Shown here piece by piece: positions 44,036-55,699 of a DNA stretch of 64,000 nt. The DNA lies in the NCBI GenBank assembly GCA_947095585.1, contig OX352763.1:119459287-119523286 (forward strand), in the 5' to 3' direction. The DNA is from Nephrocerus scutellatus. Lineage: Eukaryota; Arthropoda; Insecta; Diptera; Pipunculidae. The translations under genes were made by a program, and so were the position numbers. Under the pieces are notes generated by a model, which was given only the letters and a program-made list of their open reading frames with translations, did not search any database and was not told the DNA's origin. Positions within the stretch are counted from its first letter, which is position 1. Every line of letters begins with the position of its first letter.

Positions 44036-44965
44036 ACCATCATCATCATATTAGGCTCTATAACCGGGTTCCGACCCTGGCCTCCCGCGAAAAGTCTCTC
44101 CACCGGTGCCAATTTTGAGCCGATGTCATCCAGTTTTGCTTCCCGAAACTCTGGGCGTCCTGGTCTGCGCTATCCTTCCAGTGTAGGCTTGGTCGGCCTC
44201 ACGGTCGTGTTCCATAAATCTTACCGCTAAGGACTTTTCTAGCAGGATCCTCTTCGCTTATGCGAGCTAGGTGTCCTGTCCACCAGAACGTACCGAGGTT
44301 AATTATCTTCACGATGTCGACACCGCGTTAATGCTCGTAGATCTCATCATTATAGAGTCTGCGGAATCGTCCTTTCTCACATATGGGGCGAGCAATTCTC
44401 CGTAAGACTTTCCTCTCGAACGCGGCTAAGAGTTCAGAATGCTTTTTGCACCAAAGTCTCGGATCCATATGTAAGTACTGGAATGACCATTCTCTTATAT
44501 ACCAGCAGCTTTGATGTTATGGTTAAGTTCCTGGATTTGAAGAGTCTTGACAGACTATAGTAGGCTTTGTTGGCTTTAAGCAACCGAGCGCGTATTTCTG
44601 GTTTCATGCTATTATCATTATCAGCTGCTACAGTTGACCCGAGATAGTTAAAGGATTGCACTACTTACAATTCGCGCTTCAATATTTTAATTATGGGACC
44701 AATGTTGGATCTTCTACTCGCAGCCGTTGCCACTATGTTCTTTGTTTTGCTCTCATTTATGTGCAGCTCCAGATTTCGTGGCGCCTGCTCGATTTGGATG
44801 AAAGCTTCCTGTACAGCTCTTCGATTTCTACCAACGATGTCAATATCGTCTGCGTAAGCCAGTATCTAAATGGACTTATAGAGGATTGTTCCTCTCGCCG
44901 TTACGGCAGAGTCTCGGATCACTTTCTCCAACGCCTGGTTGAAGAGGACGCAGGCCAGTCCATCC
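44036..44965 (-). mobile_element. RTE-A copy 4, 5'-truncated, with 10-bp target-site duplication
   Basis: Minus strand, 3' end at 44036 with the tail CCTAATATGATGATGATGGT. Text includes DADDIDIVG-region scraps (about 44836-44860), then NYLGSTVAADNDNSMKPEIR, ARLLKANKAYYSLSRLFKSR and LVYKRMVIPVLTYGSETLV (44434-44661), FERKVLRRI (44400) and ARMSEEDP-like text (44250). Only the last third of the protein was copied; it starts just after the GLRQGDG region. The duplication CGAAGATAAC at 44026-44035 and 44966-44975 fixes both ends exactly. This makes it the best-defined RTE-A 3' terminus in the window. Confidence 0.9.
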
Positions 44966-45535
44966 CGAAGATAACGAAGAGAATTTAAAAAGACAGCCCA
45001 TAACAATTCAGAATTTTCATCTAAATTCTCCAATAACCAAAAGTATGCTGAATTCCACTATAAATGCTGAAAAATAAAAAACCCATGCGAAGCACTGCAA
45101 CCCAACAACAACAAAACAACCCCAATCGTAAAGCAAGCAGCGCTACTCACAACACACCACACACACAGAATACAGTCTTCATAGTATGCCATGATCTGAT
45201 ATGGCAAAACATTTGTATGGGAGCCCCCTGACCCCGCGGCCCGATCACTATCAAATTTTCCTAGAAAGTATTGTCACATGTGTGCAAAGTTTCAATAAAA
45301 TCTGGCTGTGTTGTCAATCGGAGATAATCATGTGTATTAAATTTGAAAAAAAAAAATTGTACGGGTGCTCCCCGACACCGGGCCCCGATCACGTCCAAAT
45401 TTTTACAAAAAGTGTTGTCCATCAGAGGTATACATGCGTGCAAAATTTGAATAAAATTGGGCTTTAGGAAGTTGGTTAAAAATTTATCACAAGATCTGAC
45501 CACCCAGCCAGCCACGGGCCCACGTAGTTAATATA
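44966..45535 (+). repeat. Dispersed repeat G, tail of one copy plus a long copy
   Basis: CGAAGATAACGAAGAGAATT then TAAAAA is the tail of the interrupted copy. A new copy follows at once: AGACAGCCCATAACAATTCA, CTGAATTCCACTATAAATGC and CCCCAATCGTAAAGCAAGCA. The core TATGGGAGCCCCCTGACCCC occurs once and a second related core, GGGTGCTCCCCGACACCGGG, at 45364. The copy ends with AGTTAATATATAGAATTTAA. The two cores with their AAAGTATTGTCAC and AAAGTGTTGTCCATCAGAGG partners suggest internal duplication. Confidence 0.75.
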
Positions 45536-45814
45536 TAGAATTTAAAAACTACACTGCAACCCTAAAACAAAACAACTCTAATCGTAAAGCAAGCAGCTCT
45601 GCTCACAGTGCACCACGCACACAGAACACGTCGTAATAGTATGACATGACCTGATGCCGCTATATGGGGAAAAAAACATTGTATGGGAGCCCCCCGACCC
45701 CGCGGCCCGATCACTCACAAATTTTAATAGAAAGTATTGGCACCGGAAATATACTTATGTGCAAAATTTCAATAACGCCGGGCTTTGGGAAGTGGTTTAA
45801 AAATTGATCACAAG
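45536..45814 (+). repeat. Dispersed repeat G, left part (split by Jockey element)
   Basis: Starts at AAAAACTACACTGCAACCC, with ACTCTAATCGTAAAGCAAGC, TATGGGAGCCCCCCGACCCC, AAAGTATTGGCACCGGAAAT and ATGTGCAAAATTTCAATAAC, to TTGATCACAAGA. It resumes at 46777. Confidence 0.7.
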
Positions 45815-46776
45815 AGTGTCGTGTGCTATTTGGTTGTTCACCTGGATAAGTTCTTGTACTATAATGAACACGTAAATAAGGCGGTAGAAAAAGCAAGAGC
45901 GGCATTTATGTGTCTCAATCTAAGTGCTCTAAGGGATGTGAAGATTGTTTGTTACCAGGCATTTGTAGGAATAAGTATGACGTACGCGTATCCAATATGG
46001 TGGAATATTAGCCCCTCATATATGGAAAAACTCCGCGCCTTCGAGAGAAAATGCCTAAGAGCATGTATGCATATGTACAGAAGCGAACATTCTGATTTCA
46101 GACATTATGTCCCTAATAAAAAAAACTCCTTGATGCATCCGGAGTATCTAGAATTGATTATGTCATTCTCGATCTTATTAGGAACCACTTCGCTCGGTCA
46201 GCCTCTATAGAAAACGATTTTATTTCGGGAGCATTTTATCCTAATCCTGGGTACTATAGAAATACATTAGAGAGTGGATATATACCACCTGAGGCATTTC
46301 TGTATCTGGATGCATTGGGTTACTTTTACTTGTCCGACTCATGAAACGTACCTGTGATTTACCGTGTTGCTAGAAGGGCAACAGACAAAACCATCCGACA
46401 TGCCTGATTGCTCAATTGGGATGGAAATGACATTCGGAGATTCTGTAGAAACGTGCCTGAAAGGGACCGGTTAAATGAGGAACGTTTTAATATAGACAAA
46501 TACTGGTGGCTAGACGGAAGTGTGGCCAACATTTAACCCTGAGTTAGGGATGGTGGTGGGCGCTATGCAGGCGTATGTGGTTTTATGGCGTTGCCTTGAT
46601 GGCAGGGCTATGGAACTGGGTGCGTCAGCAATTCGAACATTACTGTCGCTTCCGTAGGGACTTAGTTTTATATTTTTGACATAAGGTGTTTTAAGTAGGT
46701 TAGTTTAGTTTTCGCTTGTTTTGTATGTTTTTAGTTTATTAGATATGTTTTTTACAAATTTAAAGATTAAAAAAAA
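45815..46776 (+). mobile_element. Jockey-clade non-LTR retrotransposon, 5'-truncated, with poly(A)
   Basis: The frame 45785-46210 reads VVHLDKFLYYNEHVNKAVEK, RAAFMCLNLSALRD, TYAYPIWWNISPSYMEKLRA and FERKCLRACMHMYRSEHSDF, the thumb and C-terminal part of a Jockey-type RT. Coding text continues in other frames: YPNPGYYRNTLESGYIPPEA (about 46230-46290), FLYLDALGY (46300-46325) and NVPERDRLN (46452). The first nine residues of the open frame come from repeat G. After a 3' untranslated region the element ends with poly(A) at 46769-46776. The catalytic part of the RT was not copied. No clear duplication was found; a few bases of G (TCTGAC-like) seem lost at the site. Confidence 0.85.
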
Positions 46777-46815
46777 CCAGCCACGGGCACGCGAAGTTAT
46801 TAAGAATTTAAAAAG
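46777..46815 (+). repeat. Dispersed repeat G, tail after the Jockey insertion
   Basis: CCAGCCACGGGCACGCGAAG then TTATTAAGAATTTAAAAAG is the standard G tail and resumes where the copy at 45536 stopped. Confidence 0.75.
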
Positions 46816-48984
46816 CGAAGGAGTCAACGGTCAACGATGCAGTGACTAAGCCGTTTAAAAAAAATGCATAAGCATTAAGGACGTTCACAAATTTCTGGAA
46901 TACGCAATGACATTTCAATTTATCTATGAAAAACTGTATACATTTCCAAAGCTATTTACATATATAATATAAAGTGACATTTAAATAAACACCATTAACG
47001 TTGTTTCGACACGACAAAAATAAATGTGAAATCCAAGTCTAGCTAGAAGGCAGAGATACTTCCAAGATACAAATACGATAACATACATACATAGTGAGAG
47101 CGTTCTTAGTGTTTGCTTGGAATAATTTATTTTCCAAAAATTAAATTCAACTCAAAGGTTAATTTTGATAGATACCTGAACTTAAAGAACTGCTCGCTCT
47201 TAAGTCTCTTGAATGTCATATCATCGAAATGAAAAAATCCACCGCCCCGCTGTCATTTTCCGAGTGATTTAATTTTATAACGTGCCTATCCGTAAAGCCG
47301 TCGCTGTCATCTTTATAAGTACGAGTATGTATTCACTTTATACTTGTATGTATCTGTGTAGTATCTGCGTAGTATGGTGAGAGATTTATATTACGTTATA
47401 GGTTCATCGACAAAACCAACGCCAGGATACCACTATTCATTCATTCATTTATTCATTTTCCATTTTCACTTTTTTCACATTCCTTCCTCTTCATCATAAA
47501 ACACGAATTCTGTCGACTCCTGACTTAATAGATTTATACAATACTTCAAGGGTCCTCTCCAAAGGCGATGTAAGTATGACGGCTTGTGGTGCCGAGAAAT
47601 TACGTGTCTTCGACCGACCATATAGTAGCCTTTCTTTGCTTTATATACATCAAGTGTTTGGTTTGACAGGAGATTTCTTAGTTCATACAAAAAATCATCA
47701 ACGAGTTCGTTTCATATTCGCTTTAGTGTGTGCATTAAGTTGGTTTACAGACACTTTAATATGTAGATACTATATGCACGTATATACAGTATATGGGTTA
47801 AAACAAAAAAATCAACCCTTTAAACTAATATTCTAATTAACAAGGCAAACTTTTTACACCGTAACTATGCACCACCACCATCTCTCAGAGGCTTTTTCTT
47901 ATACGACAGATAAACACAATTCAAGTAGTGTTTCCTCTTCATCAGAGTCCTGGTATACAGCTCACATTTAAGATCGGCACCATTCATCAGACATGGTTAT
48001 TAGCTGCACTTAGGCATGAATGGGCGTGCACTCTATGCTGCACTCATGGACTCGATTATGTTCACGAGCCTCCAGGGTTTGTATGCACAAATCAATCCTC
48101 TTTGCCAGTTCGACATCGACCAATATCATACTCAAAGATAGCATAGCAACAAATACGGTACGAGTTAAACGATCACGTAATCTTGCGTTAACCAATTTCC
48201 TCACTACTTGATTATGATAATTATAGCTTAGGCAACTAGTACTCAATATATAAGAGGTGTCGTCTAGTCTGCTATCGCGCTCTCTATGATGTTATTAGCA
48301 CACATCAGACGTGGTCATGTGATGGGTGGTGCTCGATTCAATGTCTTTTCTTACAAACTCAATACGATTTTGTTCAATACACAGAGAGAAATTACGTGAT
48401 GTGGCATTTTATCAAGTTATGTTATGTGATTTTTATTGTTGTGATAATTATTACAATGGTCAACTAAAAAATGTTTTTGGAAATGAATACTACTACATGC
48501 ATAATAATTGTTATTTTTGTTCCAAAACAAAAATGTGACAAAAATTGAGCTATGGTTGCAGTTCCACATTCTTTAGTAGAACTTTACTTAATTGAAAAGA
48601 TACGTTTTTGTTTGTACTGAACATGGTCAAGGTAAAAAAAACTGATCTGCAGTAAACAACAATAAAGGAACAAAAGAACAGTACATAGTACATAGAACAG
48701 CACATAGTACATTACTTCTAATTCGTGCTCCACTACCTTTGTTTTGCTTTGTTTTGCCCTAATTTTAAGTGTCGTCATTATTTACTGCCGCCCATTCAAT
48801 TTAAATGAAAGCTTTTTGGAATACTTCCAACGATTAATATCATCTGCATAACTCATTATTTGATTGCACTTACAAGGGTTTGTTTACAGGCACACCCCTA
48901 CCAGTTCATTGATAATAATACTAATATAGCCCGTAAGTTCATTATTTTATTTAATTACTATCATTACATTAGATGGATTAATTG
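46816..48984. other. AT-rich interval, nothing recognised
   Basis: Short open frames at 47475-47690 and 48010-48246 (both minus) lack recognised motifs. CATTCATTCATTTATTCATT occurs near 47434-47455. Confidence 0.4.
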
Positions 48985-49065
48985 GATAAAAAAACCAACC
49001 CATAAAAATTTCATACAAATTCTCCAAACAGAGATACACATCTGTGCAAAGTTTGAATAAAAAAG
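48985..49065 (+). repeat. Dispersed repeat G, short fragment
   Basis: AAAAAACCAACCCATAAAAA, TTTCATACAAATTCTCC, and CTGTGCAAAGTTTGAATAAA match the start and core of G. Confidence 0.55.
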
Positions 49066-49204
49066 GTGGAGTTCTGATACTCATGTGTTAACATATTAGT
49101 TCATATCAGATAAGTAATATAATATCTAAACCTTCTCAAGACCCACTCTTCATATAAATAGCTCCGCCACATACCGTACAACTAAATTCAGGTTTTGTTC
49201 AAAA

Positions 49205-49330
49205 GCAAAATGACAACTAGATTGGCTCAGTCGGCAAAAGCGCTCGAACGGCATGCAAACGGCACAGGTTCAAATCCGACTCCAGTCCATAGAATACAAC
49301 CTGAAAACTTTATTTTTTCTTGCTTAAATT
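49205..49330 (+). repeat. tRNA-like head of a probable second SINE family
   Basis: A-box-like TTGGCTCAGTCGGCAAAAGC at 49222 and B-box-like AGGTTCAAATCCGA at 49265. It is followed by TACAACCTGAAAACTTTATT. A related tail, TACAATCTGAAAACTTTATG, is at 53229-53248. The acceptor stem does not pair, so it is not called a tRNA. Confidence 0.5.
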
Positions 49331-49516
49331 AAAACACAGAAACCAAAACAATAGGAAATTAACCCATGGGGGTGCGATTAAGCCTAAATTACAATATCAA
49401 CTTGTAACAAATAAATTACAAAATATTATCTTCTTTTATTTTCTCTCGGCCAAAATAATTCCCAAAGGGCTGAGAGAAAGAAGTAATGACCTGGAGCGTG
49501 AAAACCAAATACCAGT

Positions 49517-49990
49517 GTGCTAGTCCTACTACACCAACCTATACATTTTGCAGTCAAGAGTTTGCCGAGCATATCCACTCTCCCAAACCGTCGTTTGGCA
49601 AGTCCCACAGAGGACTTTTATAAGATACGAGTCAATCGACTCTAAAAGTATTGGTCGATTTCTCCCCTGATTTACTTTCGAACGTCAGCTGAGCAGCGTC
49701 CTTGAATACTGCTCTCAGCTGACCATCTAGCTCCATTTCACTTTTAAAAAATACGAGTCAATCGACTCTGAAACTACTGATCAGCCTCTCCGACCGACCG
49801 CTCCATTTCCCCTGATTTACTTTTGATCGTCAGCTGAGCAGTGTCCTTGAATACCGCTCCATTTCCCCTGATTTACTTTTGAGCTGAGCAGCGGGCTTGA
49901 ATACCGCACTTAGCTGATCATCTAACTCCGTTTCATTTAATCGCCAGCCAGGCAGCGTGCTCTCGGCTGACAATCTGCCCCGTAATCTAT
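49517..49990 (+). repeat. Region of imperfect direct repeats, possibly a solo LTR
   Basis: GAGTCAATCGACTCT, itself nearly palindromic, occurs at about 49629 and 49755. CCCCTGATTTACTTT with CAGCTGAGCAGCG-like text and CTTGAATACC-like text occurs three times (about 49664, 49809, 49867). TATAAAACCTACC is at 50010. The layout would fit an LTR with internal repeats, but no duplication, primer-binding site or coding region is visible, so the LTR idea is weak. Confidence 0.4.
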
Positions 49991-51118
49991 TCTATTTCTA
50001 AAGTACGTATTATAAAACCTACCGACATGTATTCCTATGTATGTATTATAATTATTAAGTTGAAAAAAAAGAAAGAAATGAAAGACAAAGAAACCAATTA
50101 TTTTTCTTTTATTTAATTTGTAACACCAACAAACATCTTGAACCCTGGGTATTACGACGAGCGAAACCCGAGCAAAACACGTTACAAACTCCCTCAAGAA
50201 ATCCATCCTTTCAACTCCTAATCAAGACTGCATCAAGATGCCACTCAAGACCCTCTCAAAACTTTCTTAAGACCGCACCAAAACTCAAACTCAAAAGTCC
50301 CCACTCCCTCTCAAAACAAAACCCATATAGAGAATTTCAAAAGTACACGGTCGAACGACGGGTCATCACAAGCGTATTTTTGAACTACAACTAAAAAAGG
50401 TTTTTGACGTGTCCAGCATGTTTCGAAATGAATTTCGTCAATGAATTTGGTAAATATTGTTTAGAAACATCAGACAGAAAATAGATTATTTCCAAAATGT
50501 ATGCAGGCATCAGTGCGCCATTTTGATACCGTTGTTCCCGGAAGACCTTTCAAGTTATTAATTACATATGTCAATCGCTTAGGCATGCGCAGTATTTTGT
50601 CTTAAGATCCTACAAGCCTCACTAATCGTTAAAATCTGATTACCTGATCCACACCGAATCCATCCTTCATCGTGAATTCGTCAGTGTAGATTGTCGTCGT
50701 CAAATTGGCTTATTATTTCCCCGTCCTTTCAATGTCCTCTAGTCGAAAGCTTGACAACAAATTTGGAGATGAAGCTTAGTTTGTGGGTCTAATAGTCAGT
50801 AAATAATATTTTCATATCCCTTGGTGCCGTCTATTGTAGAGTACAGTGCCCGTACGGCCTAGTGGCCAACCACTGAGATTTTCTTAGTCGTCCTGCAAGT
50901 CGAGTTGTACCGATTTTGCTTCGTAATTGATAAAAATTTCAGGAGGTAGTAAAAGGAAGATAGTAATTAAGGTTGTTTCAACTATCTACCAAGAGTATCA
51001 CAATTAGAATAACATCTAAACAATTAAAAATATGGCTGGGGAAAACACAGTCAAAGCCAACTACTATATGGATTGAATATCATTTACTTTCTCTGCTAAT
51101 TAAACGATTCTAGGCCAA
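49991..51118. other. Unassigned interval
   Basis: A CTCAAGA/CTCAAAA-rich stretch (50190-50330) is low complexity. Nothing else recognised. Confidence 0.35.
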
Positions 51119-51215
51119 TTCCTCTAGACACAATTCCACTGGCACAATTCCACTTGGCACAATTCCACTAGACACAATTCCACTTGACACAATTCAACTT
51201 GCACAATTTAACTTT
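51119..51215 (+). repeat. 15-bp minisatellite, second locus
   Basis: Five to six units like GGCACAATTCCACTT (51142, 51157 and so on), ending in CAATTCAACTTGCACAATTT. It is the same repeat as at 19087-19176 in the opposite orientation, including the terminal TTCAACTTGCA variant. Confidence 0.85.
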
Positions 51216-53724
51216 TTGATAATCAAACGCATTTAGGGTGGTAATTCGCGCGCCTGATTGATAATAATAATGGAATTGTGGTAGTGGAATCGGCCGGTTA
51301 CTAATTAAACTGGTATAGAACATTTATGTAAAAAGTAGCTTAAAGTAATTTTAAGTTGTCATTATTATTTTTTCTTACTCTTTTGTTTACAATTAAGCTA
51401 AAGTACAAAGCAACTGAATTCCTAAAAGATACATTTGCAATAGAATATAAAAGAAAACTCTCCTGCACTAATCAGAATAAAAATAAACACGAAATAGCAG
51501 TGTTTTCGGCCATTCTACGAACAATAGAATAAAAAATTTTATTCACTTTTCATATCAGTACCACGCAAAAAAGGAAAATGCCCAAGTGAGGGTAGAATAA
51601 TTAGGAAAAAAAAATTATGAATTAAATTTATGAGCGCTCATTTTGTAATTAATTTAAGAGCAGCCTTCTAAATAGCTATGTATTCCATTAGTATTTGTAA
51701 ATCTCGCTAAATTAGGGACTATAATAAATTGAGATTATTTTTGATGGAAAGCTTACTATTATACTTCTTCAAAAGAAATTTCTAATAGGTTCGGTCAAGG
51801 TTATTAGCATCACAAAAACGTACTTATAAAAGTATTAAATTTAATGGCAAAGTACCTCGTAAAGTCGAAATTTTCTTTCTTTCTTAACAGTCGGTTAGGA
51901 ATGCATAAATTAACAACATTATCTTATTAACTCCCAAAATATATATCAAAGCAATAATATATAACAGAGAACGAGTAATGTAAATGTAAAATTAACGGGA
52001 AATTTACTCATTTCCTGTCACATAAGTTCAATTCCAACACTGCTTTGAGGTTTACAAAAGGAGAAGACAACGAAAATGCACAATTGCACAACCTTAACCA
52101 AACTCGACCGCAGCAGAAACCCAATTAAAACGGAAGGATTAAAAACCCACAAATCTGAAAAACTAAACAAAACGGAGTATTCTTTTCTATGTTAATGTTA
52201 TCTAAATAAAATATAAAAACAATTTGAACATTAAGTGAAAATGAAGCAGTCACTGGTAGATACCTACTCGTATTGTTGAAGATGCGAAATAACAGAAATA
52301 TTATAAAGCTACGTGATGGGCAAAAATAACAACGCAGAAGAAATAACAGGATTACAATCTATCCAACGAGGATGCTTTGGACTTTTCAGCATAAGGTCGT
52401 CCGTATATATTTATCCTTAAACAGAACGCACAATAAAATGTCTGTGAATGCCAAAATACCTTTTGTTGTTTTTAAAAGCGGTGATTGTGCTACTGACTTG
52501 GTCTGAAAAACGCCAGAAAGTTTCGCTGAACTTGTACTATACGTAAATTCATAGACCAACATAATAGCTCACTAACATTTATAATTCCTATAACTATTAT
52601 TACTAATTTATGTTTTTATGTTTACACTACATCAGTTGATTGATTATTAAAATCGGTGCAATTGAATCAACAAACTACTCATTTAGTTAACATTTTATGT
52701 AAATAATTGGTTTTTCGTTTCTTTAATTCATTTTTTTATTTTGGCGTGTTATGTAACTCTATGTTACTTATGTAATTTATTTTTTAGTTGTGAAGGTTTC
52801 CACGTTTTTAAGTGACATCACAACTCTTTCACAACTTGACACAATTTAGAAGTTTCTAACAACACAAAGAGGATTTTTTTGTTTTCAGTCCCAAGCACAA
52901 TACCATAAGACGTGTAGATATGAGGGAATATTAAAGAAGGCCTCTTACTTTTGTTGATGTAAAAGCATTTGCTGTGCCGCCTTCGGCAAAGTTTTCCACA
53001 TAACCTTCCCCTTTCTTCACTGCAAATCGCCTTTCAGCTAATTTTTCATTACTTCAGTGTCAAGGATTTTAGGGTAGAAAACATTTTTAATTATCAGATA
53101 ATTGGTGTGAGTTAATGTTAATGCGTAAAGCTATGGACCAGCTTTAATGTTTCAGGCTTCACAAGACAACAAGGAACCAACTAACAAACACCATGGGCAG
53201 TATGGTGAAAACGCCAACAATTCTGAGTACAATCTGAAAACTTTATGTGTTTCTTTTCAAAAGTTTTACTACAAACGAACCTTCGCATACAGCATATTTT
53301 ATAATAATATTTAGCGTACACTGACAAGTCCACTAGCTATTTATAAGTTACCCTGCAGTCGACTATACATATGAATGGGCGAAAGTTCGCCATAAGCACA
53401 ACCTATTGTTTGCTGAGTTTTTAAGCAGCTTCATCTACGTTAGCTTAAAGTTTGTACGCAAACAATCTTAAAAGTACTCGAATACTCGTAAATGTGAGTG
53501 GAATCTTGTTCACTGCCAGTTTTTGTTGTTTTCCTCACCACGAGTGTGCAAGTGTGTTGCTGGGAGTTAGGATATTATTATAAAAAAGCCTAAATACGCA
53601 CTTTCTATTATTTGAAACTAAAACAATAATTAAGCATTTACTTTTTTACTCAGAACTAGGAATACTAAGGTAATTTAATAATTTAATGAGCCTTTTTAAA
53701 TATTTCTAGTACTAAGATTTCTTT
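51216..53724. other. Long AT-rich interval, nothing recognised
   Basis: No motif-bearing frame was found over about 2.5 kb. The only named scrap is the SINE-like tail at 53229-53248. Confidence 0.4.
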
Positions 53725-53835
53725 TGGTATGAAAAATGACGCGACTCGCGACACACGTCAAAGCGGTACATCAAAATAGGCCCCTGCCATTGAGCCGCAC
53801 ACAAAATTTCAGCCGTCTAGGCCGTCCCAAAGGGA
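53725..53835 (+). repeat. Element S fragment (reverse orientation relative to 10036)
   Basis: ATGACGCGACTCGCGACACA, CATCAAAATAGGCCCCTGCC, ATTGAGCCGCACACAAAATT and TCAGCCGTCTAGGCCGTC match the first, diverged unit of the array at 59080-59155. It leads straight into the 36-bp array. Confidence 0.65.
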
Positions 53836-54478
53836 ACACGCTCGTCTTGGGCTCACGCATCGGTAAGGGTGCACGCTCGTCTCAGGCTTATGCTCACGCA
53901 TCGCTCAGGTTGCACGCTCGTCTCAGGCTCACGCATCGCTCAGGGTGCACGCTCGTCTCAGGCTGACGCTCACACATCGCTCAGGGTACACGCTCGTCTT
54001 AGGCTCACGCATCGGTAAGGGTGCACGCTCGGCTCAGGCTTATGCTCACGCATCGCTCATTGTGCAGGCTCGTCTGAGCCTCACGCATCGCTCAGGGTGC
54101 ACGCTCGTCTGAGGCTGACGCTCACGCATCGCTCAGGGTACACGCTCGTCTTAGGCTCATGCATTGCTCAGGGTGCACGCTCGTCTCAGGCTTATGCTCA
54201 CGCATCGCTCATTGTGCAGGCTCGTCTGAGCCTCACGCATCGCTCAGGGTGCACGCTCGTCTCAGGCTGACGCTCACGCATCGCTCAGGGTACACGCTCG
54301 TCTTAGGCTCATGCATTGCTCAGGGTGCACGCTCGTCTCAGGCTCACGCTCACACATCGCTCATTGTGCAGGCTCGTCTGAGCCTCACGCATCGCTCAGG
54401 GTGCACGCTCGTCTCAGGCCCACGCTCACGCATCACTCATGGTGCACGCTCGTCTTAGGCTCATGCTGATGCATCGCA
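53836..54478 (+). repeat. GC-rich 36-bp-type tandem array, about 17 units
   Basis: Units of the form GCACGCTCGTCTCAGGCTCA plus CGCATCGCTCAGGGT (35-36 bp) alternate with longer units carrying an extra GACGCT (about 41 bp). A third form has TTGTGCAGGCTCGTCTGAGC. Higher-order order is visible: the pair near 54061-54160 recurs near 54212-54325. Open frames run through it only because the unit lacks stops. Composition is far more GC-rich than the surroundings. Confidence 0.9.
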
Positions 54479-54665
54479 CCCATACAAAATTTTATACAAA
54501 AAAGTAAAAGATTTTCTTCAAATTTTGTACACATGTGTATATCAGATGGAAACACTTTTTGTAAACATTTTGGATTGATCGGGATAGGGGATAGGCTCCC
54601 AAACAATTTTTTTTTAATTTACACGCAACATTTTAATTTTTATGGGTTGCTTCATTTCAATGAAA
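54479..54665 (-). repeat. Dispersed repeat G, fragment
   Basis: Plus-strand text TTCTTCAAATTTTGTACACA, TGGAAACACTTTTTGTAAAC, GATCGGGATAGGGGATAGGC and TTTTTATGGGTTGC is the reverse complement of the G core and start. Confidence 0.6.
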
Positions 54666-55699
54666 AAATAACACTGAATATCCACTTAAAAGCTAATCAG
54701 GTTATTTCACCATGCGCAAATATCCTGTTATTAGTATCTTTTTTCTTATTACATCCCATTTCATCTGTACCCGCCGCATAGCGAGCATGAAAATTTGGCA
54801 ATTTCGTATTATTATTATATTACGATTATTATTATTATTGTTACGATGCAAATGTGTAATAGATTCAATTTTATGCTATAAATGTTGGTGCGTGTAATAA
54901 TAATAATGCATCAGCAGCATGTAAGCAGTGAGTTGAGTGAAAACTCGTGTTTTTGCCGCAGCCAAAAATAATTAATTCGTATAAGGATTTATGTTAATAA
55001 TTTGCTGATATTTGAGTTGTTACATTGTGTTGTATTTTACACGCAAACTAAAATATTGTCCTTCAAGCCTGTGATAAATAGATGTTGCAGCGATGAACAT
55101 TGAAAATTTGTTGAAATTCAAGCACAAAAAGACATCTAATTCGAACAATAATTAACAAATGATGTAGCTACAACACGCAATGCTGAGTTTGTAGTAAGTG
55201 ATTTTTGATTAAGCTGCTGTTTTGAATAGCAAAGTATGTTGATGTGTACGAGTATGACAAAAGATTGCTAACTAAATGGAGTCATCATTCATTCAATATT
55301 GCCCTTGCTTTGATTTCAGCGTTATAAGAAAACAAATGTTTGCCAATTTAATGGGAACACAAAGCCCATTTGCAATCTGTTGTGATGCTAACGATTGCCA
55401 TTTAAAAAATGCGGTCGCCATTAAATCAAATTTCCTCCAATTTGGCACTAGATTTTCCATATTGCCGGCAACGAAAAGCACGAATTGAAGTGACGCCCGA
55501 ACGTGAAGTTATTTTTACACAAAGGAATCAGAAAGCTTTTTTAGGTATTAACTAACTTTACAACACTTACTTTATATATATATATACTGTTACATTGAGT
55601 ACATTATTTAAATAAATAGAAAACAGTTGACGGATTTTCTTCGTGTTGAGATATTTACAATTCAAAACTTGCTTACATTGAATACACTTGCGGTGTAGG
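54666..55699. other. Unassigned interval
   Basis: ATTATTATTATATTACGATT at 54806 is low complexity, and an AT run is at 55575-55587. A 70-codon frame at 55276-55488 (+) has no recognised motif. Confidence 0.35.

Noticed and set aside
47475..47690. 71-codon open frame on the minus strand
   Set aside because: No motif recognised and no neighbours suggesting a gene or element.
49205..49330. tRNA gene on the plus strand
   Set aside because: Same reason: boxes without a valid cloverleaf; tail resembles a dispersed repeat.
53736..54458. Open frames of Arg/Leu/His/Ser-rich text
   Set aside because: Produced by the stop-free 36-bp array; alternative frames are open as well.
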